Assembly (NCBI RefSeq): GCF_020092905.1
Contig: NZ_JAGSGB010000002.1
Location: 1,218,501 to 1,282,500, forward strand
DNA length: 64,000 nucleotides
Reading direction: 5' to 3'
DNA from: Pacificimonas aurantium
GTDB taxonomy: Bacteria; Pseudomonadota; Alphaproteobacteria; Sphingomonadales; Sphingomonadaceae
In this document: one piece after another, positions 46,801 to 55,900 of the stretch
Numbering within the stretch: the first letter of the stretch is position 1
How the letters are laid out: each line of letters begins with the position of its first letter
Translations under genes and position numbers: made by a program
The notes under the pieces: generated by a model
Seen by the model: only the letters and a program-made list of their open reading frames with translations
Database searches by the model: none
What the model was told of the DNA's origin: nothing

Positions 46801-47183
46801 TCGGACAGCGCGTCTCCATCTCGGGCGTCGTCCTTATCCGGCAAAGGCCGGGCAGCGCGAAGGGCGTGGTTTTCATCACGCTGGAGGATGAAACGGGCGT
46901 CGTGAACCTCGTCGTCTGGCCGGACGCACTTCAAGCCTATCGCAAGACCGTCATGGGCGCGCGGCTGATGGCCGTTCATGGCACAGTGCAGATGGATGAT
47001 GCCGTCATCCATGTCGTGGCACGGGAAATGCTGGACCATACGAACCGGCTGTCGGAATTGTCGGACGATATGTTGCGCCAGCCGCTAGCGCGGGCTGATC
47101 ATGTGGTCAGCCCGCTTCCGTCGCAGGTGGCGAAACATCCGCGCAACGTGCAGGTCATTCCCCGTTCCCGCGATTTCCACTAG
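43851..47183 (+). CDS. dnaE2: DnaE2, error-prone DNA polymerase III alpha-type subunit
   Basis: The 1110-residue polymerase carries out SOS translesion synthesis together with ImuA and ImuB. An N-terminal PHP domain (about 20-300) starts YVELGLATSFSFLRGASDPI. The palm has the catalytic Asp pair in PDIDVDFEHERREE, GRGSAANSAVCYCLGI and VARPGPIQGDMVHPYLRRR-like surroundings (VRPGPIQGDMVHPY). HhH and OB domains follow, with FGQRVSISGVVLIRQRPGSA and KGVVFITLEDETGVVNLVVW. It is shorter than replicative DnaE (about 1160) and lacks its extended C-terminus, as DnaE2 does. The whole cassette is expected to be LexA-controlled from 41536. Confidence 0.96.
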   Translation: MPEPPLTPDKRTIANPEDFRANPRAPYVELGLATSFSFLRGASDPIDLVLTAHLLGYDTLGLADRNSLAGAVRHWSEAHRAKIRPLTGCRLDLCDAPSLYAYPRTREGYGRLTALLSGGMMQTREGAWQEKGVCELDLAMVADRLGAPDSGVTLIAVPEAATELDGFAAALPRLVQALPGLSHIAAAYLYRGDDRARINRLQALAVTHGLKLVAVNDVLYHTPQRRPLQDILTCIREKCTIFEAGTRLLSNAERHLKTPAEMQQLFADWPGAVAETRAIADACTFDLRELHYEYPEETVPEGQTPEERLADLTWVGALGRYPEGIPQKVRSLVTKELALIAKMDIARYFLTIYDIVTFARGEGILCQGRGSAANSAVCYCLGITAVDPAKHDLLFERFISEERREPPDIDVDFEHERREEVIQHIYRRYGRTRAGLCATVIHYRPRMAIREVGKAMGLSEDVTAALARTVWGSWGSSVDEDKVAEAGLDLSDPHLKRTIALADQLIGMPRHLSQHVGGFILTQGPLVETVPVGNGAMPDRSFIEWDKDDIDALGIMKIDVLALGMLTCIRKCFDILAAQYGRRLTLAAVPEEDPATYAMLQKGDSLGVFQVESRAQMNMLPRLKPAKFYDLVIEVAIVRPGPIQGDMVHPYLRRRQGKEPVVYPYPSPEHGPRDELQAILGRTLGVPIFQEQAMKIAMVAAEFSPEEANQLRKAMATFRSKGMVSEHKDKMVSRMIGRGYDPEFAARCFSQIEGFGEYGFPESHAASFAHLVYVSSWLKCHYPAAFAAALLNSQPMGFYAPAQIVRDAREHGVDVRAADVNMSDWDNVLEPQAGGPPGSFALRLGLRQVDGLKEADAARLLTARQRPYSRIAELKERAGMGVPSIERLAAADTFRSLGLDRRQALWDARALKGGPDLPLFTAAETADEGEDVPVLLPAMPLCEHVVSDYQTTRLSLKAHPMQFLRARYEAERFTKAADLRRLRFGQRVSISGVVLIRQRPGSAKGVVFITLEDETGVVNLVVWPDALQAYRKTVMGARLMAVHGTVQMDDAVIHVVAREMLDHTNRLSELSDDMLRQPLARADHVVSPLPSQVAKHPRNVQVIPRSRDFH

Positions 47184-47241
47184 CGACGCAGCTTTCCCCG
47201 AAACGGGTGGCACAAAGCGCCATGTCGGCGGTTGCTCAGAC

Positions 47242-48024
47242 ATGCACATCCACCTCGCAAGCTCGCTCGATTATTCCCTTTCCGGCCCCAGCGACGTCCT
47301 CCTTCAAGTCGAGGTCGGCGAACTGGACGACCAGTCGGTCTTCGAGAAAAAACTCAAGATTACCGGTGACCTCGAAAACTATCAGGTGCCCGGCGAGGAC
47401 AATATCGGCACGCGCCGATGGCTACGCTGCGAAAAGCGGCTGACCGTCGAGTACGAAGCCAAGGTTTCGGTCACACGCGGGGCCATCGACTGTACCGACC
47501 TGGCAAAGGTCGACATGCACGACTTGCCCGGAGACGTGATCAAATATCTGATGGGCTCGCAATATTGCGACGTGACCAAATTCCAGAGCTTCGTCAGTCA
47601 GAAGTTTTCCGATCTGGAGGGGGGGAAGCGCATCATGGCGATGCGCGACTGGGTCGAAGAGAAGCTTGCCTACACCCCCGGCGCCAGCAACGCGGAAACC
47701 ACGGCCGTCGATACATTCGTCAGCCGGCGCGGCATCTGCCGCGACTATGCCCACCTGCTGATTTCGCTCGCACGCGCCTCGGCCATTCCCGCACGCATGG
47801 TCAGCGTCTACGCGCTGGGTGTCAAACCGCCCGACTTTCATGCCGTGTGCGAGGTCTATCTCGACGATGCGTGGCATCTGGTCGACCCCACCGGCATGAC
47901 GACGCCGGACGGCATCGCCAAGATCGGGGTCGGCCGGGACGCCGCCGATATCAGCTTCCTCACGGTCTACGGACAGGCGCAGATGAACGACCAGTCCGTG
48001 ACCGTGAAAAAGATGAAGAGCTAG
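47242..48024 (+). CDS. Transglutaminase-like cysteine protease family protein
   Basis: The 260-residue protein has an N-terminal beta domain (about 1-110) typical of bacterial transglutaminase-like proteins (LASSLDYSLSGPSDVLLQVE). The core domain carries the catalytic triad Cys166 in SRRGICRDYAHLLISLAR, His200 in PPDFHAVCEVYL and Asp215 in WHLVDPTGM. No signal peptide is seen, so it acts in the cytoplasm. Members may be peptidases or amide-forming enzymes; the substrate is unknown. Translation from the ATG at 47242 avoids overlap with dnaE2, which the longer open frame would impose. It is convergent with the symporter gene, ten bases apart. Confidence 0.9.
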   Translation: MHIHLASSLDYSLSGPSDVLLQVEVGELDDQSVFEKKLKITGDLENYQVPGEDNIGTRRWLRCEKRLTVEYEAKVSVTRGAIDCTDLAKVDMHDLPGDVIKYLMGSQYCDVTKFQSFVSQKFSDLEGGKRIMAMRDWVEEKLAYTPGASNAETTAVDTFVSRRGICRDYAHLLISLARASAIPARMVSVYALGVKPPDFHAVCEVYLDDAWHLVDPTGMTTPDGIAKIGVGRDAADISFLTVYGQAQMNDQSVTVKKMKS

Positions 48025-48033
48025 ACGAGCCGG

Positions 48034-49500
48034 CTAGTCCTCGGTCTTCCGGCCCGCGGTCTTGTCACCGCGAGCAAGCGCGAACACCACACCCGACAAG
48101 GCGGCAAGCGCGATCAGGTTGGGAAGCGCCATGGTCGCGTTGGAAATGTCGCCGAGGCGCCAAACCAGCTCAAGCGGCTGCGAAGCTCCAACGAAGATTC
48201 CGACGCACCAAAGCACCCGCCACAGCATGTGCAGCACCTTCTCGCCGCCCGGCGTTGCTCCCGGTACGCGGTCGTAAATGAAGGTAATGGCGCGTTCGCC
48301 GTAGTAACTCCAGGTCAGAAGCGTGGTGAAGACGAACAGGATCAGCGCGAGCGAGGCAATCAGCGTCCCGATCGGGATGCCGCCGATCAGATAGGGAAAC
48401 GCGGCTGCAAAGGCCCCCGAGGTCATGGCAAAGCCATTGAGGTCGGACTGCCAAGCATGGCGAACCGCCTCTCCCCCTCCAATGAAGTCGCCTTCGACGG
48501 TCAGAATGACGAGCGCGGTCATGGTGCAGATCACGATGGTGTCGATGAAACAGCCCATCATTGCGAAGCGGCCCTGCAGCGCGGGGTCGTCGGTCTGGGC
48601 AACCGCGTGCGCAATCGGCGTCGAACCCTGCCCGCTCTCGTTGGAGAACAGCCCGCGGGCCACACCCGCGCGAATGGCGATAATCACCGCCGCGCCAAGG
48701 AAGCCGCCGCTAGCGGCCTGAGTGCTGAATGCGCCGTCGAAAATCCGGCCGAAGGTTTCGGGGATATCCTGAATGTCGAGGATGATCGCAAGGATCGCCA
48801 TGACAAGATAGGCCGCGGCCATGACCGGCACGACCTTCTCCGCGACCGAGCCGATCGACTTGATACCGCCAATGATGACGACGAAGACCGCAACGGCCGT
48901 AATCAGCCCGCCGAGCCATTCCTCGATACCGAACAGTTCATTAAGGCCGTCCGCAACCGCGTTTGCCTGGATCGAATTGCCGGTAACGAGAGCGGAGAAG
49001 AGCGTGCCGATGCAGAAAAGGATCGCCAGCCAGGTCCACTTCTTGCCAAGACCCAGCATGATGTAGGTCATCGGACCGCCGCGATAACTGCCGTCGGCGG
49101 CGCGCTCGCGAAAGCGAATCGCCAGCGACCCTTCCGCAAAGGCGAGCGCCATACCTATCAGCGCCGTAATCCACATCCAGAAAATCGCACCCGGTCCGCC
49201 GAGCGTGATCGCCGTCGCAACGCCCGCCAGATTACCCGTACCGACCTGCCCGGAAAGGGCCGTCGAGAGAGCGGCGAATGGCGAAATTTCGCCCGCGCCC
49301 TGGCCCTTTCTGCCGGTGAAGAGCCCCGCAAAGGCGCTGCCGAGTTTCCGGATCGGATAGAAGCGCAGGCCGGCCATGATATACAGGCCGACACCGAACA
49401 GGATGATCACCATGGGAGGAAAGGCCAGAACCTCTTCCCCCGCCCAGGTGCCGACCCAGATGAAATCACTGATGTTGGTGACCTGATCGATCAGGCTCAT
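48034..49500 (-). CDS. Sodium:alanine symporter (AGCS) family protein
   Basis: The 488-residue inner-membrane transporter has about eleven hydrophobic segments. AGCS signatures are ISPFAALSTALSGQVGTGNL with AGVATAITLGGPGAIFWMWI, the RGGPMTYIMLGLGKKW loop, ARGLFSNESGQGSTPIAHAV and TMTALVILTVEG. It should import alanine or glycine with Na+. The ATG at 49500 gives MSLIDQVTNISDFIW, the normal N-terminus. There is no riboswitch-like structure in the 73 bases before the start. It is the gene downstream of the 1059-residue exoprotein in the minus direction but likely has its own promoter. Confidence 0.95.
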   Translation of the reverse strand: MSLIDQVTNISDFIWVGTWAGEEVLAFPPMVIILFGVGLYIMAGLRFYPIRKLGSAFAGLFTGRKGQGAGEISPFAALSTALSGQVGTGNLAGVATAITLGGPGAIFWMWITALIGMALAFAEGSLAIRFRERAADGSYRGGPMTYIMLGLGKKWTWLAILFCIGTLFSALVTGNSIQANAVADGLNELFGIEEWLGGLITAVAVFVVIIGGIKSIGSVAEKVVPVMAAAYLVMAILAIILDIQDIPETFGRIFDGAFSTQAASGGFLGAAVIIAIRAGVARGLFSNESGQGSTPIAHAVAQTDDPALQGRFAMMGCFIDTIVICTMTALVILTVEGDFIGGGEAVRHAWQSDLNGFAMTSGAFAAAFPYLIGGIPIGTLIASLALILFVFTTLLTWSYYGERAITFIYDRVPGATPGGEKVLHMLWRVLWCVGIFVGASQPLELVWRLGDISNATMALPNLIALAALSGVVFALARGDKTAGRKTED

Positions 49501-49573
49501 ATGACGCGCGCCCCCGCGATTTTGTCAGAAAATTTTCACAGGGGGTTAGCGAATTCGCGCGCCGTGTCCAGCG

Positions 49574-52500
49574 TCAGGCGATGAACGGAAGCACCTCCGT
49601 TTCGGGCAAAACGACCGCCGTCAACGGCGTCTCCAACTCAGCCGGCGACAGGTCTGCACTTTCACTGGAGGCAAACGCCATCGACGCCGGCATATCGGCC
49701 TCTTCCTCGCGGAACACCAATTCGCCCTCCGCGGTGTCGAAGAACAGTTCGAAGGTAACGTCGTCGAACTGAATGAGCGTTGCCACGTCCTGCGAAATGG
49801 GCAGCGCAGCGGCGGCCTCCTCACCATAGATTATGGCGGTGGAGCCCGATCGTGCGAGCGTAAAATCGGCCTGGCTTCCGGGTAGCACGATGATGTCGCC
49901 GCCCGCATTGAAGCCGGGATCGAAGCGGACTTGCGAACCGGTGGCCACTTCCACGGTTTCGCTGTCCTGGCCCACTCCGAAAACCTGAACGAATCCGCGG
50001 CCCGTCACGACGCTTTCACCGGCTGACAGGATCAACTGCGAGCCGCCTGCGGACGCGATAGCGGGCGGCTCCCCCTCGGGCACGGCAGGTACGGAAACGG
50101 GGATAGGCACGACCTCTTCAAACTGCACCTCCCCAAGCGCGGTTGAGAAGCTGACATCGTAGGCCGCATCGTCGAAAATCATCGTAACCGGATCCGTTCC
50201 GGAAAGCGCCAGAGAGATCAGCGTTTCACCAGAGTCGTAGAGAAAGAGAGTCGAGCCTTCACGAGTGACGGTAAAGTCCATGAATTGACCGGCGACGACG
50301 ATGGTGTCGCCGCCCTGATTGAAGCTGCCCCCGAACCGGTACTGCCCCTCTCCGAGCAAGATGACCGTTTCGCTGCCCAACCGGGTGCCAAGAATTTCCG
50401 TGGCCGCCTCTCCGATGCCGGCAATTTCACCGCTACCAAGGACGAGCCGGGCACCGATTGCGGGAAAGGCCGTCGGATCGCCCTCTTCACCCACAAGAAC
50501 CGTAACCTGCCCCTCGTCGGTGCCGCCATTTCCGTCGCTGATGAGGAAGGAGAAGCTGTCCTCGCCCGTGAAACCGGCAGCGGGCGTATAGGTGACGCTG
50601 CCATCACTGTTCAGAACCGCGGCGCCGTTCGCGGCGGTCCCGATGCTCACCACGGTAAGCGGATCGTCGTCGATGTCCTCGCCGGTGGGGGTCAGCGTGA
50701 CGGGCTCGCCGGCTTCGATCTCCACCGTGAGCGGCGTTGCCTCGGGAAGGTCGTTGACCGGATCGACGGTGACGATGACCGATGCCTCGCTCGTCAGGCC
50801 GCCCGCATCGACGACCGTATAGCTGAACTCGGCCTGGCCGTTGAAGTTCGCAAACGGCTCGAAGCGGATCTGATCGCCCTCGACGGAGACTGTCCCGCCC
50901 CGGTTGGGCGACAGGACCGAATCAATGCTCAAGGGGTCGCCGTCCGGGTCGCTGTCATTCGCCAGCACGTCGATCAGGATCGCGGCATCTTCATCGACCG
51001 AGGCCGCATCGTCGGCAGCCGCCGGCGCATCGTTGCGGGCGTCGACCAGGACGCTGATGGTGGCGGTGCTGGTGCCGCCATTTCCGTCGTCGACCGTGTA
51101 GCTGAAACTGTCGGCGCCGTTGAAACCGGCGGACGGCGTATACTGAATCGCCAGGCCGCCGGATACGATAACCGCAGCGCCGTTTTGCGGCGAGCCGACG
51201 GCGGTGATGACAAGCGAATCTTCATCGGGGTCGGTGTCATTGACCAGCGGTTCGACGGTGACCACCTCGCCCTCGGCAGTAACGACTTCGTCGTCGTTGA
51301 GCACCGGCGGCGCATTGGCAGCGGTGACGGTGAAGGCTGCCGAGGCCAGCGCCTCTCCGCCATTTCCGTCTGACACGATGAAGTCGACCGTTGCCACTCC
51401 AGCGAAGTCGGCGTCAGGTACGAAGCGAAGCGACTGCCCCTCACCCACGATTTCCACCGTTCCGCCATCGGGATTGCCGACCGAGACGATGGTCACGCCG
51501 TCTCCGTCGATATCGGCGAGGTCCGGGGTCAGAGTAATGGCCTCGCCCGCCGCGCCGGTCCCGGCCACGTCGGATGCCGTGGGCGCGTCGTTGACCGGCG
51601 AGACGACCACCTCGACAGCGGCAGTGTCGGAAGCCCCCGTCGAATCCGCAACTGTGTAGGTAAAGCCGTCGGTGCCGTTCGCATTGGCGGAGGGCGTATA
51701 AGTGATGGTGCCGTCGTCGTTCACGACCACCTCGCCGAAGCCGGGCGTGCTGGTCGCTGTTATGGAATACGGGCCGGTCCCGCCCTCGTCATTGGCAAGC
51801 ACGTCGAGAATCAGCATCCCGTCCTCGCTTACCTCTGCCTGGTCGTCAGAGGCAGTCAGAACCACAACCGCGCCCTGGTAGAAGTCCACCTTCACATTTT
51901 CGGTACCGAGGGTCGCCGTTTCGGTCGATGACTGCGCCAGCCCCCCGCCCAAAAAGGTGATCTGGTAGGTGCCCGACGGAACAGCGATCTGCCATCCGCC
52001 GGAATCCCAGCTCGTCGTCGAAAACTGCTGAGAGGTGGCGGAATTGGTCAGCGTGATATCGACGCCGCCAAGCCCCTCCCCCATGTCGTAGAAACCGTCC
52101 AGATCCTGGTCGTCGGCCACGACGCCGACGAACTGAGCCTCATAGTCGAGCGCACCGCCCAGGTCCTGCGTCACCACCCAGGGCCCCACCTGCGTAGAGG
52201 GGTCGCTTTCCTGCAGGGCACTGATGCCGATTTCCGTAAAGGTGGCGTTGATCAGGCTATCGCGGTGCCCCGGGGGATCCTGAATTCCGTCGCCGGTCTC
52301 GGCAAAGTTGCCGCTACCCGTTTCGCTGGCGTCATAGCCCCAGTCGATGATAAAGCCCGCATGCCCCTGCAAGGGATCATCCGTAAAGGCGAAGACATTC
52401 TCACCGAGCGCGCTCTGACCAGTATAACCCGCGTCGAGAGTTCGCTCTCGCAGGCCAGGTTCACCCGGTGCCTGATGCGTCTGGCTATCTGTCTGGATCA

Positions 52501-52753
52501 TGATGCCGGAATGGAAGTCGGCGGCATCCGCCAGAGCCGTATTCCATGCCAGGGGTGCCACGGCCGAGAGCGCATCCAACTGGGATTCCAGCGCTGCGAG
52601 ATCGACGCCGAAAAACTGGATCGCCGCTTCGACTTCCGGCGTCACGCCTTCGCCGTTCACGATCAGCCGGTCAAACTCCCCCTCAGGGTCCATGCGGAAA
52701 AGACTGATCAGCTCCAGCTGCAGCTGTTCGAATTCGGTCGGCAGAAAGCCCAT
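49574..52753 (-). CDS. Large exoprotein: CAP domain, SdrD-B-like segment, five cadherin-like repeats, two FN-x-GGD modules
   Basis: The product has 1059 residues. Layout: CAP/SCP-PR1 domain (about 1-200; ALGENVFAF and HRDSLINATFTEIGI); SdrD-B-like prealbumin fold (about 215-290, DLDGFYDMGEGLGGVDITLT); five VCBS/cadherin-like repeats (about 300-760, each ending near VNDAP or similar, with YTPxAxFxGxDSFxYTVxDxxG); and two copies of a beta module with FNQGGDTI (about 765-882) and FNAGGDII (about 900-1017). The tail is acidic with hydrophobic LPFIA at the end. There is no N-terminal signal peptide and there are no RTX nonapeptides, so type I secretion through the C-terminus is the best guess. I chose ATG 52753 (GGGGA eight bases before) over TTG 52768. 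Confidence 0.85.
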   Translation of the reverse strand: MGFLPTEFEQLQLELISLFRMDPEGEFDRLIVNGEGVTPEVEAAIQFFGVDLAALESQLDALSAVAPLAWNTALADAADFHSGIMIQTDSQTHQAPGEPGLRERTLDAGYTGQSALGENVFAFTDDPLQGHAGFIIDWGYDASETGSGNFAETGDGIQDPPGHRDSLINATFTEIGISALQESDPSTQVGPWVVTQDLGGALDYEAQFVGVVADDQDLDGFYDMGEGLGGVDITLTNSATSQQFSTTSWDSGGWQIAVPSGTYQITFLGGGLAQSSTETATLGTENVKVDFYQGAVVVLTASDDQAEVSEDGMLILDVLANDEGGTGPYSITATSTPGFGEVVVNDDGTITYTPSANANGTDGFTYTVADSTGASDTAAVEVVVSPVNDAPTASDVAGTGAAGEAITLTPDLADIDGDGVTIVSVGNPDGGTVEIVGEGQSLRFVPDADFAGVATVDFIVSDGNGGEALASAAFTVTAANAPPVLNDDEVVTAEGEVVTVEPLVNDTDPDEDSLVITAVGSPQNGAAVIVSGGLAIQYTPSAGFNGADSFSYTVDDGNGGTSTATISVLVDARNDAPAAADDAASVDEDAAILIDVLANDSDPDGDPLSIDSVLSPNRGGTVSVEGDQIRFEPFANFNGQAEFSYTVVDAGGLTSEASVIVTVDPVNDLPEATPLTVEIEAGEPVTLTPTGEDIDDDPLTVVSIGTAANGAAVLNSDGSVTYTPAAGFTGEDSFSFLISDGNGGTDEGQVTVLVGEEGDPTAFPAIGARLVLGSGEIAGIGEAATEILGTRLGSETVILLGEGQYRFGGSFNQGGDTIVVAGQFMDFTVTREGSTLFLYDSGETLISLALSGTDPVTMIFDDAAYDVSFSTALGEVQFEEVVPIPVSVPAVPEGEPPAIASAGGSQLILSAGESVVTGRGFVQVFGVGQDSETVEVATGSQVRFDPGFNAGGDIIVLPGSQADFTLARSGSTAIIYGEEAAAALPISQDVATLIQFDDVTFELFFDTAEGELVFREEEADMPASMAFASSESADLSPAELETPLTAVVLPETEVLPFIA
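49703..50055 (-). repeat. FN-x-GGD beta module, copy 2 in the CAP exoprotein
   Basis: About 118 residues. The core reads ETVEVATGSQVRF, FNAGGDIIVLPG, then FTLARSGSTAIIY. It aligns through the whole length with copies at 50108-50462 and 54090-54400. Boundaries are approximate. Confidence 0.75.
50108..50462 (-). repeat. FN-x-GGD beta module, copy 1 in the CAP exoprotein
   Basis: About 118 residues. The core reads ETVILLGEGQYRF, FNQGGDTIVVAG, then FTVTREGSTLFLY, followed by an acidic strand MIFDDAAYDVSF. Boundaries are approximate. Confidence 0.75.
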
Positions 52754-52882
52754 GGCGCAGGTCCCCAATGCGGTGGATCGGTAATGTCTGTGTGCCGAAA
52801 CAGATAGCCAGCCTTAGCTGGCCGGCGAGTGAACGGCACGCCGAGGCGAGCAGAAAACGCGCCGAATGCCGAAAAGGGGCCG

Positions 52883-52924
52883 AAAAGAAAAAGGTCCGCA
52901 GGCGAGAGCGTCGCCGACGGACCT
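52883..52924 (-). terminator. Rho-independent terminator of the giant exoenzyme gene
   Basis: AGGTCCG at 52892-52898 pairs with CGGACCT at 52918-52924, and inside it GGCGA (52901-52905) pairs with TCGCC (52911-52915). On the minus strand the stem is followed by TTTTTCTTTT. It lies 55-90 bases beyond the stop of the 2535-residue gene and before the CAP exoprotein gene. The remainder of 52754-52978 must hold the promoter of the latter; I recognise no clear one. Confidence 0.8.
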
Positions 52925-52978
52925 GACAGGGTTCGCATACCGTCCATGTCGCGGGGACGTGCTGCGTCGGGGGTGAGC

Positions 52979-55900
52979 CTAGAGGATCAAGGCGGCCGTC
53001 TCCTCGACAAGCATCGGCGGAATGAGATCGTCGAAGCCCGTGAAACACTCGATGAGGTCGTCGTCGGCGCTGAGGGGGGCGAAGGCCGCCGCAGCGCTGT
53101 CTGCTTCGCCCTCGAGTACAGTACTTTCGCGGAACTCCTCGTTCTGGATGCGGGTATCGTTCTCGATCGAGGTTTCCTCCATCGAGAAGGCTTCGCCCTC
53201 GGTCGGATATTCTTCCGCCAGATACTCCTGCAAAGCCTGCTGTTCACCGAGCGAATTGCCCGGCAACGGCAGCTCGTCGTTCTCGTCCGGCGAGATCGCG
53301 ACCGCCCCGTCCTCCGTCAGGGCCCGAAAGTTCGCACCGACGTCGGGGAAGGGATAACCGTCGCCGCCCTCGGCCATGAAGTTCAGCGTGACGATGGTGA
53401 TGCCGAGGTCGCCGGCGCCGTCCACCAGTTCGCCGTCGGAATAGAGCGGGACCAGCGTCCCGTCTTCGGTCAAAAGGGCGATATCCTCGACCCTGTCCCC
53501 GACCGGCTGCGACTGGTCGAAGCTGAAGCGGACGCCGCCGACCTGCGGGAAGCGGCCCTCGGTGGCCCCGGCAATGCCGGACACGCCATGCTCCAGGATC
53601 GCCTTCAGGCCAATGGCATCGACATCGACGGCGACGAGTTGGTTATTGAACCTCAGCGCGTTCGAAATATCGAGCTCCGACACCCCGCCGTTCGGCGGCG
53701 GCGGCAGCTGGTCCACCTCGCCGTTCGGACCCGGCGAGGAGAAGGTTCCGATGGCAGCGCGGATGCCGCCGCCATTCTTGATCGAGACTGCGAAATTGTC
53801 GCCCAGGTCGATCCGGTCTTCCAGCGCGTTGAGGTTGGCGTCCGCGGTCAGGTTGCCAAGGTTCGTTTCCTCGGTCCGAACCGCCCCGCGGGCACCTTCC
53901 AGATAGACATCGGTGAAGCCGAAGATATTCGACCCGGCCTCGTCGATGATTTCCTGGACCGGCGCGATGATATCGCGAACCTCGTCGGCACGGCTGCCCT
54001 CCTCGAAGGCAAGGCCGTTCAGCCCGAACATATCGTCGGCGATGGCCCGGTCGGCTTCCTCGCCGCCAATATAGGTCTCGGTGGAGGTGACCACCTGATC
54101 GCCAACCAAGACGTTGGCGCCGTCGAAGCGAGCCACGAAGCTCTCGTCAGCGAATTCGAGGGTCGCCCCTTCGGCCCCGATGGGCAGGGCGACGATGGTG
54201 CCGTCGTCGCCCCGGATGACCAGCACCGATCCGGTCAGGTCGACACTATATTCGGCGCTTTCGCCCGCGAAGGAAATCGTGTCGCCGCCGCGGTTGAACG
54301 AGGCGTCGAGAGTCAGCACAGCACCGTCGAGAACGGTTATCGTCTCATCCGCCGAGGCCGTGCCGAAGATGTTGAAGCGACCGGCACCGAGTCCGCCGGA
54401 CTGGCCGGCATTCAGGCTGACGCGCGCACCGACCGTGTCGAAACCGTAGGCTTCGGCGACATTTTCCAGGGTCGCCGCATAGGCACCCGAAAGTTCGACA
54501 TTCTCTTCCAGGCTGTCGCTGATGACGTTGCCGTTTTCGTCGAAATCGACCACGAGCCGACCGAGATAGGTGAACTCATTGTCGGTGTTGACGATCAGCA
54601 GCGGGTTGCCGTTCGCGTCCTGGGTTTCGATCGGATAGCTGCCTTCGAACTCCGCTTCGTGACCGGGGAAGGCAACCGCCTCGTCGGTCTCGTCGCCCAG
54701 ACGAGTGTTCGACCCACCCGCGACGATGATGTCGACATCCTCGAGCAGCGGCGCCAGCGCCTGCTCCAGCTGGATCTGCTGGAGATGCGAGAGCAGGATG
54801 ATCTTATCCACACCCTGCGCGGTCAGGTCGTCGATAACCGGCTGCAGGATTGCCGCCAGCGCCTGCATGTCGTCCATGTCCGGGCCGACCACGTCGATAC
54901 CGCCCGTGGAGGAGATGGTCTCAAGGATCTGCGTCGTCGCCCCGACGATGCCGAAGGTTGCCCCGTCCTGTTCGATGACGGCGGAAGGCGCGATCTGACC
55001 AGCCAGTTCCTCGGCAGTTTCGAGCCCACCGGTTCCGACCGTTTCGACGAAGAGGTCCGAAGTCGAGCTATCGGATGAGAAGTCGAGGTTCGCAGAGATA
55101 TGCGCGAAGTCCGACGCCGACACGGCATCGGCGAACAGACCCGTACCGAGGTCGAATTCGTGGTTGCCGATTGCCGTTGCCTGCACGCCCATGGCGTTCA
55201 GCACCTGGATTTCGGCGAAACCCGTCCCGTTGATGTCGGAAGCGGTGCGGAACGGGCCGGGGATGTAATTGTCGCCTGACGACAGGATCAGCGTGTTTGC
55301 ATAATCGTCCGCATAGGCGTCGAGCAGCGCGGCGACCAGCGGGGCGGTATCGCCCGCCAGAAGGCCGAATTCCGGATCGCCGAAATGGAGCAACTGCAGT
55401 GTCGCAGCGCCCGAGCCGCCGACAGGATCACCGGTAAGAACGGTATCCTCGCGGAACTCCTGGTTCTGGATCCGGGTGTCGTCCTCGATCGACGTATCTT
55501 CGCTATCGAATGCCTGCTCCGGCGTCGGGTACTCCTCGGACAGATAGTCCTGGAACGCCTGCTGTTCGCCGAGCGTGTCGCCGGGCAGGTCAAGTTCGCC
55601 GTCTTGGTTGAAAGTGACATCTTCGATGCCGTCCTCGGTGATGGCGCGGAAGTTGGTACCGACATCCGCAAACGGATAGCCGTCGCCGCCCTCAGCGAGG
55701 AAGCCGAGCGTCACGACCGTTATGTTCGCCGGCGCTCCTTCGATCAGGACACCGTCATCGTAGAGCGGGATAATATTCCCGTCACCATCGACGAGAGCGA
55801 TATCCTCGACCCGCTCTCCGACGGGCTGGGACTGGTCGAAGCTGAAGCGGACGCCCGCCACCTGCGGGAAGCGGCCCTCGGTCGCGCCGGCAATGCCCGA

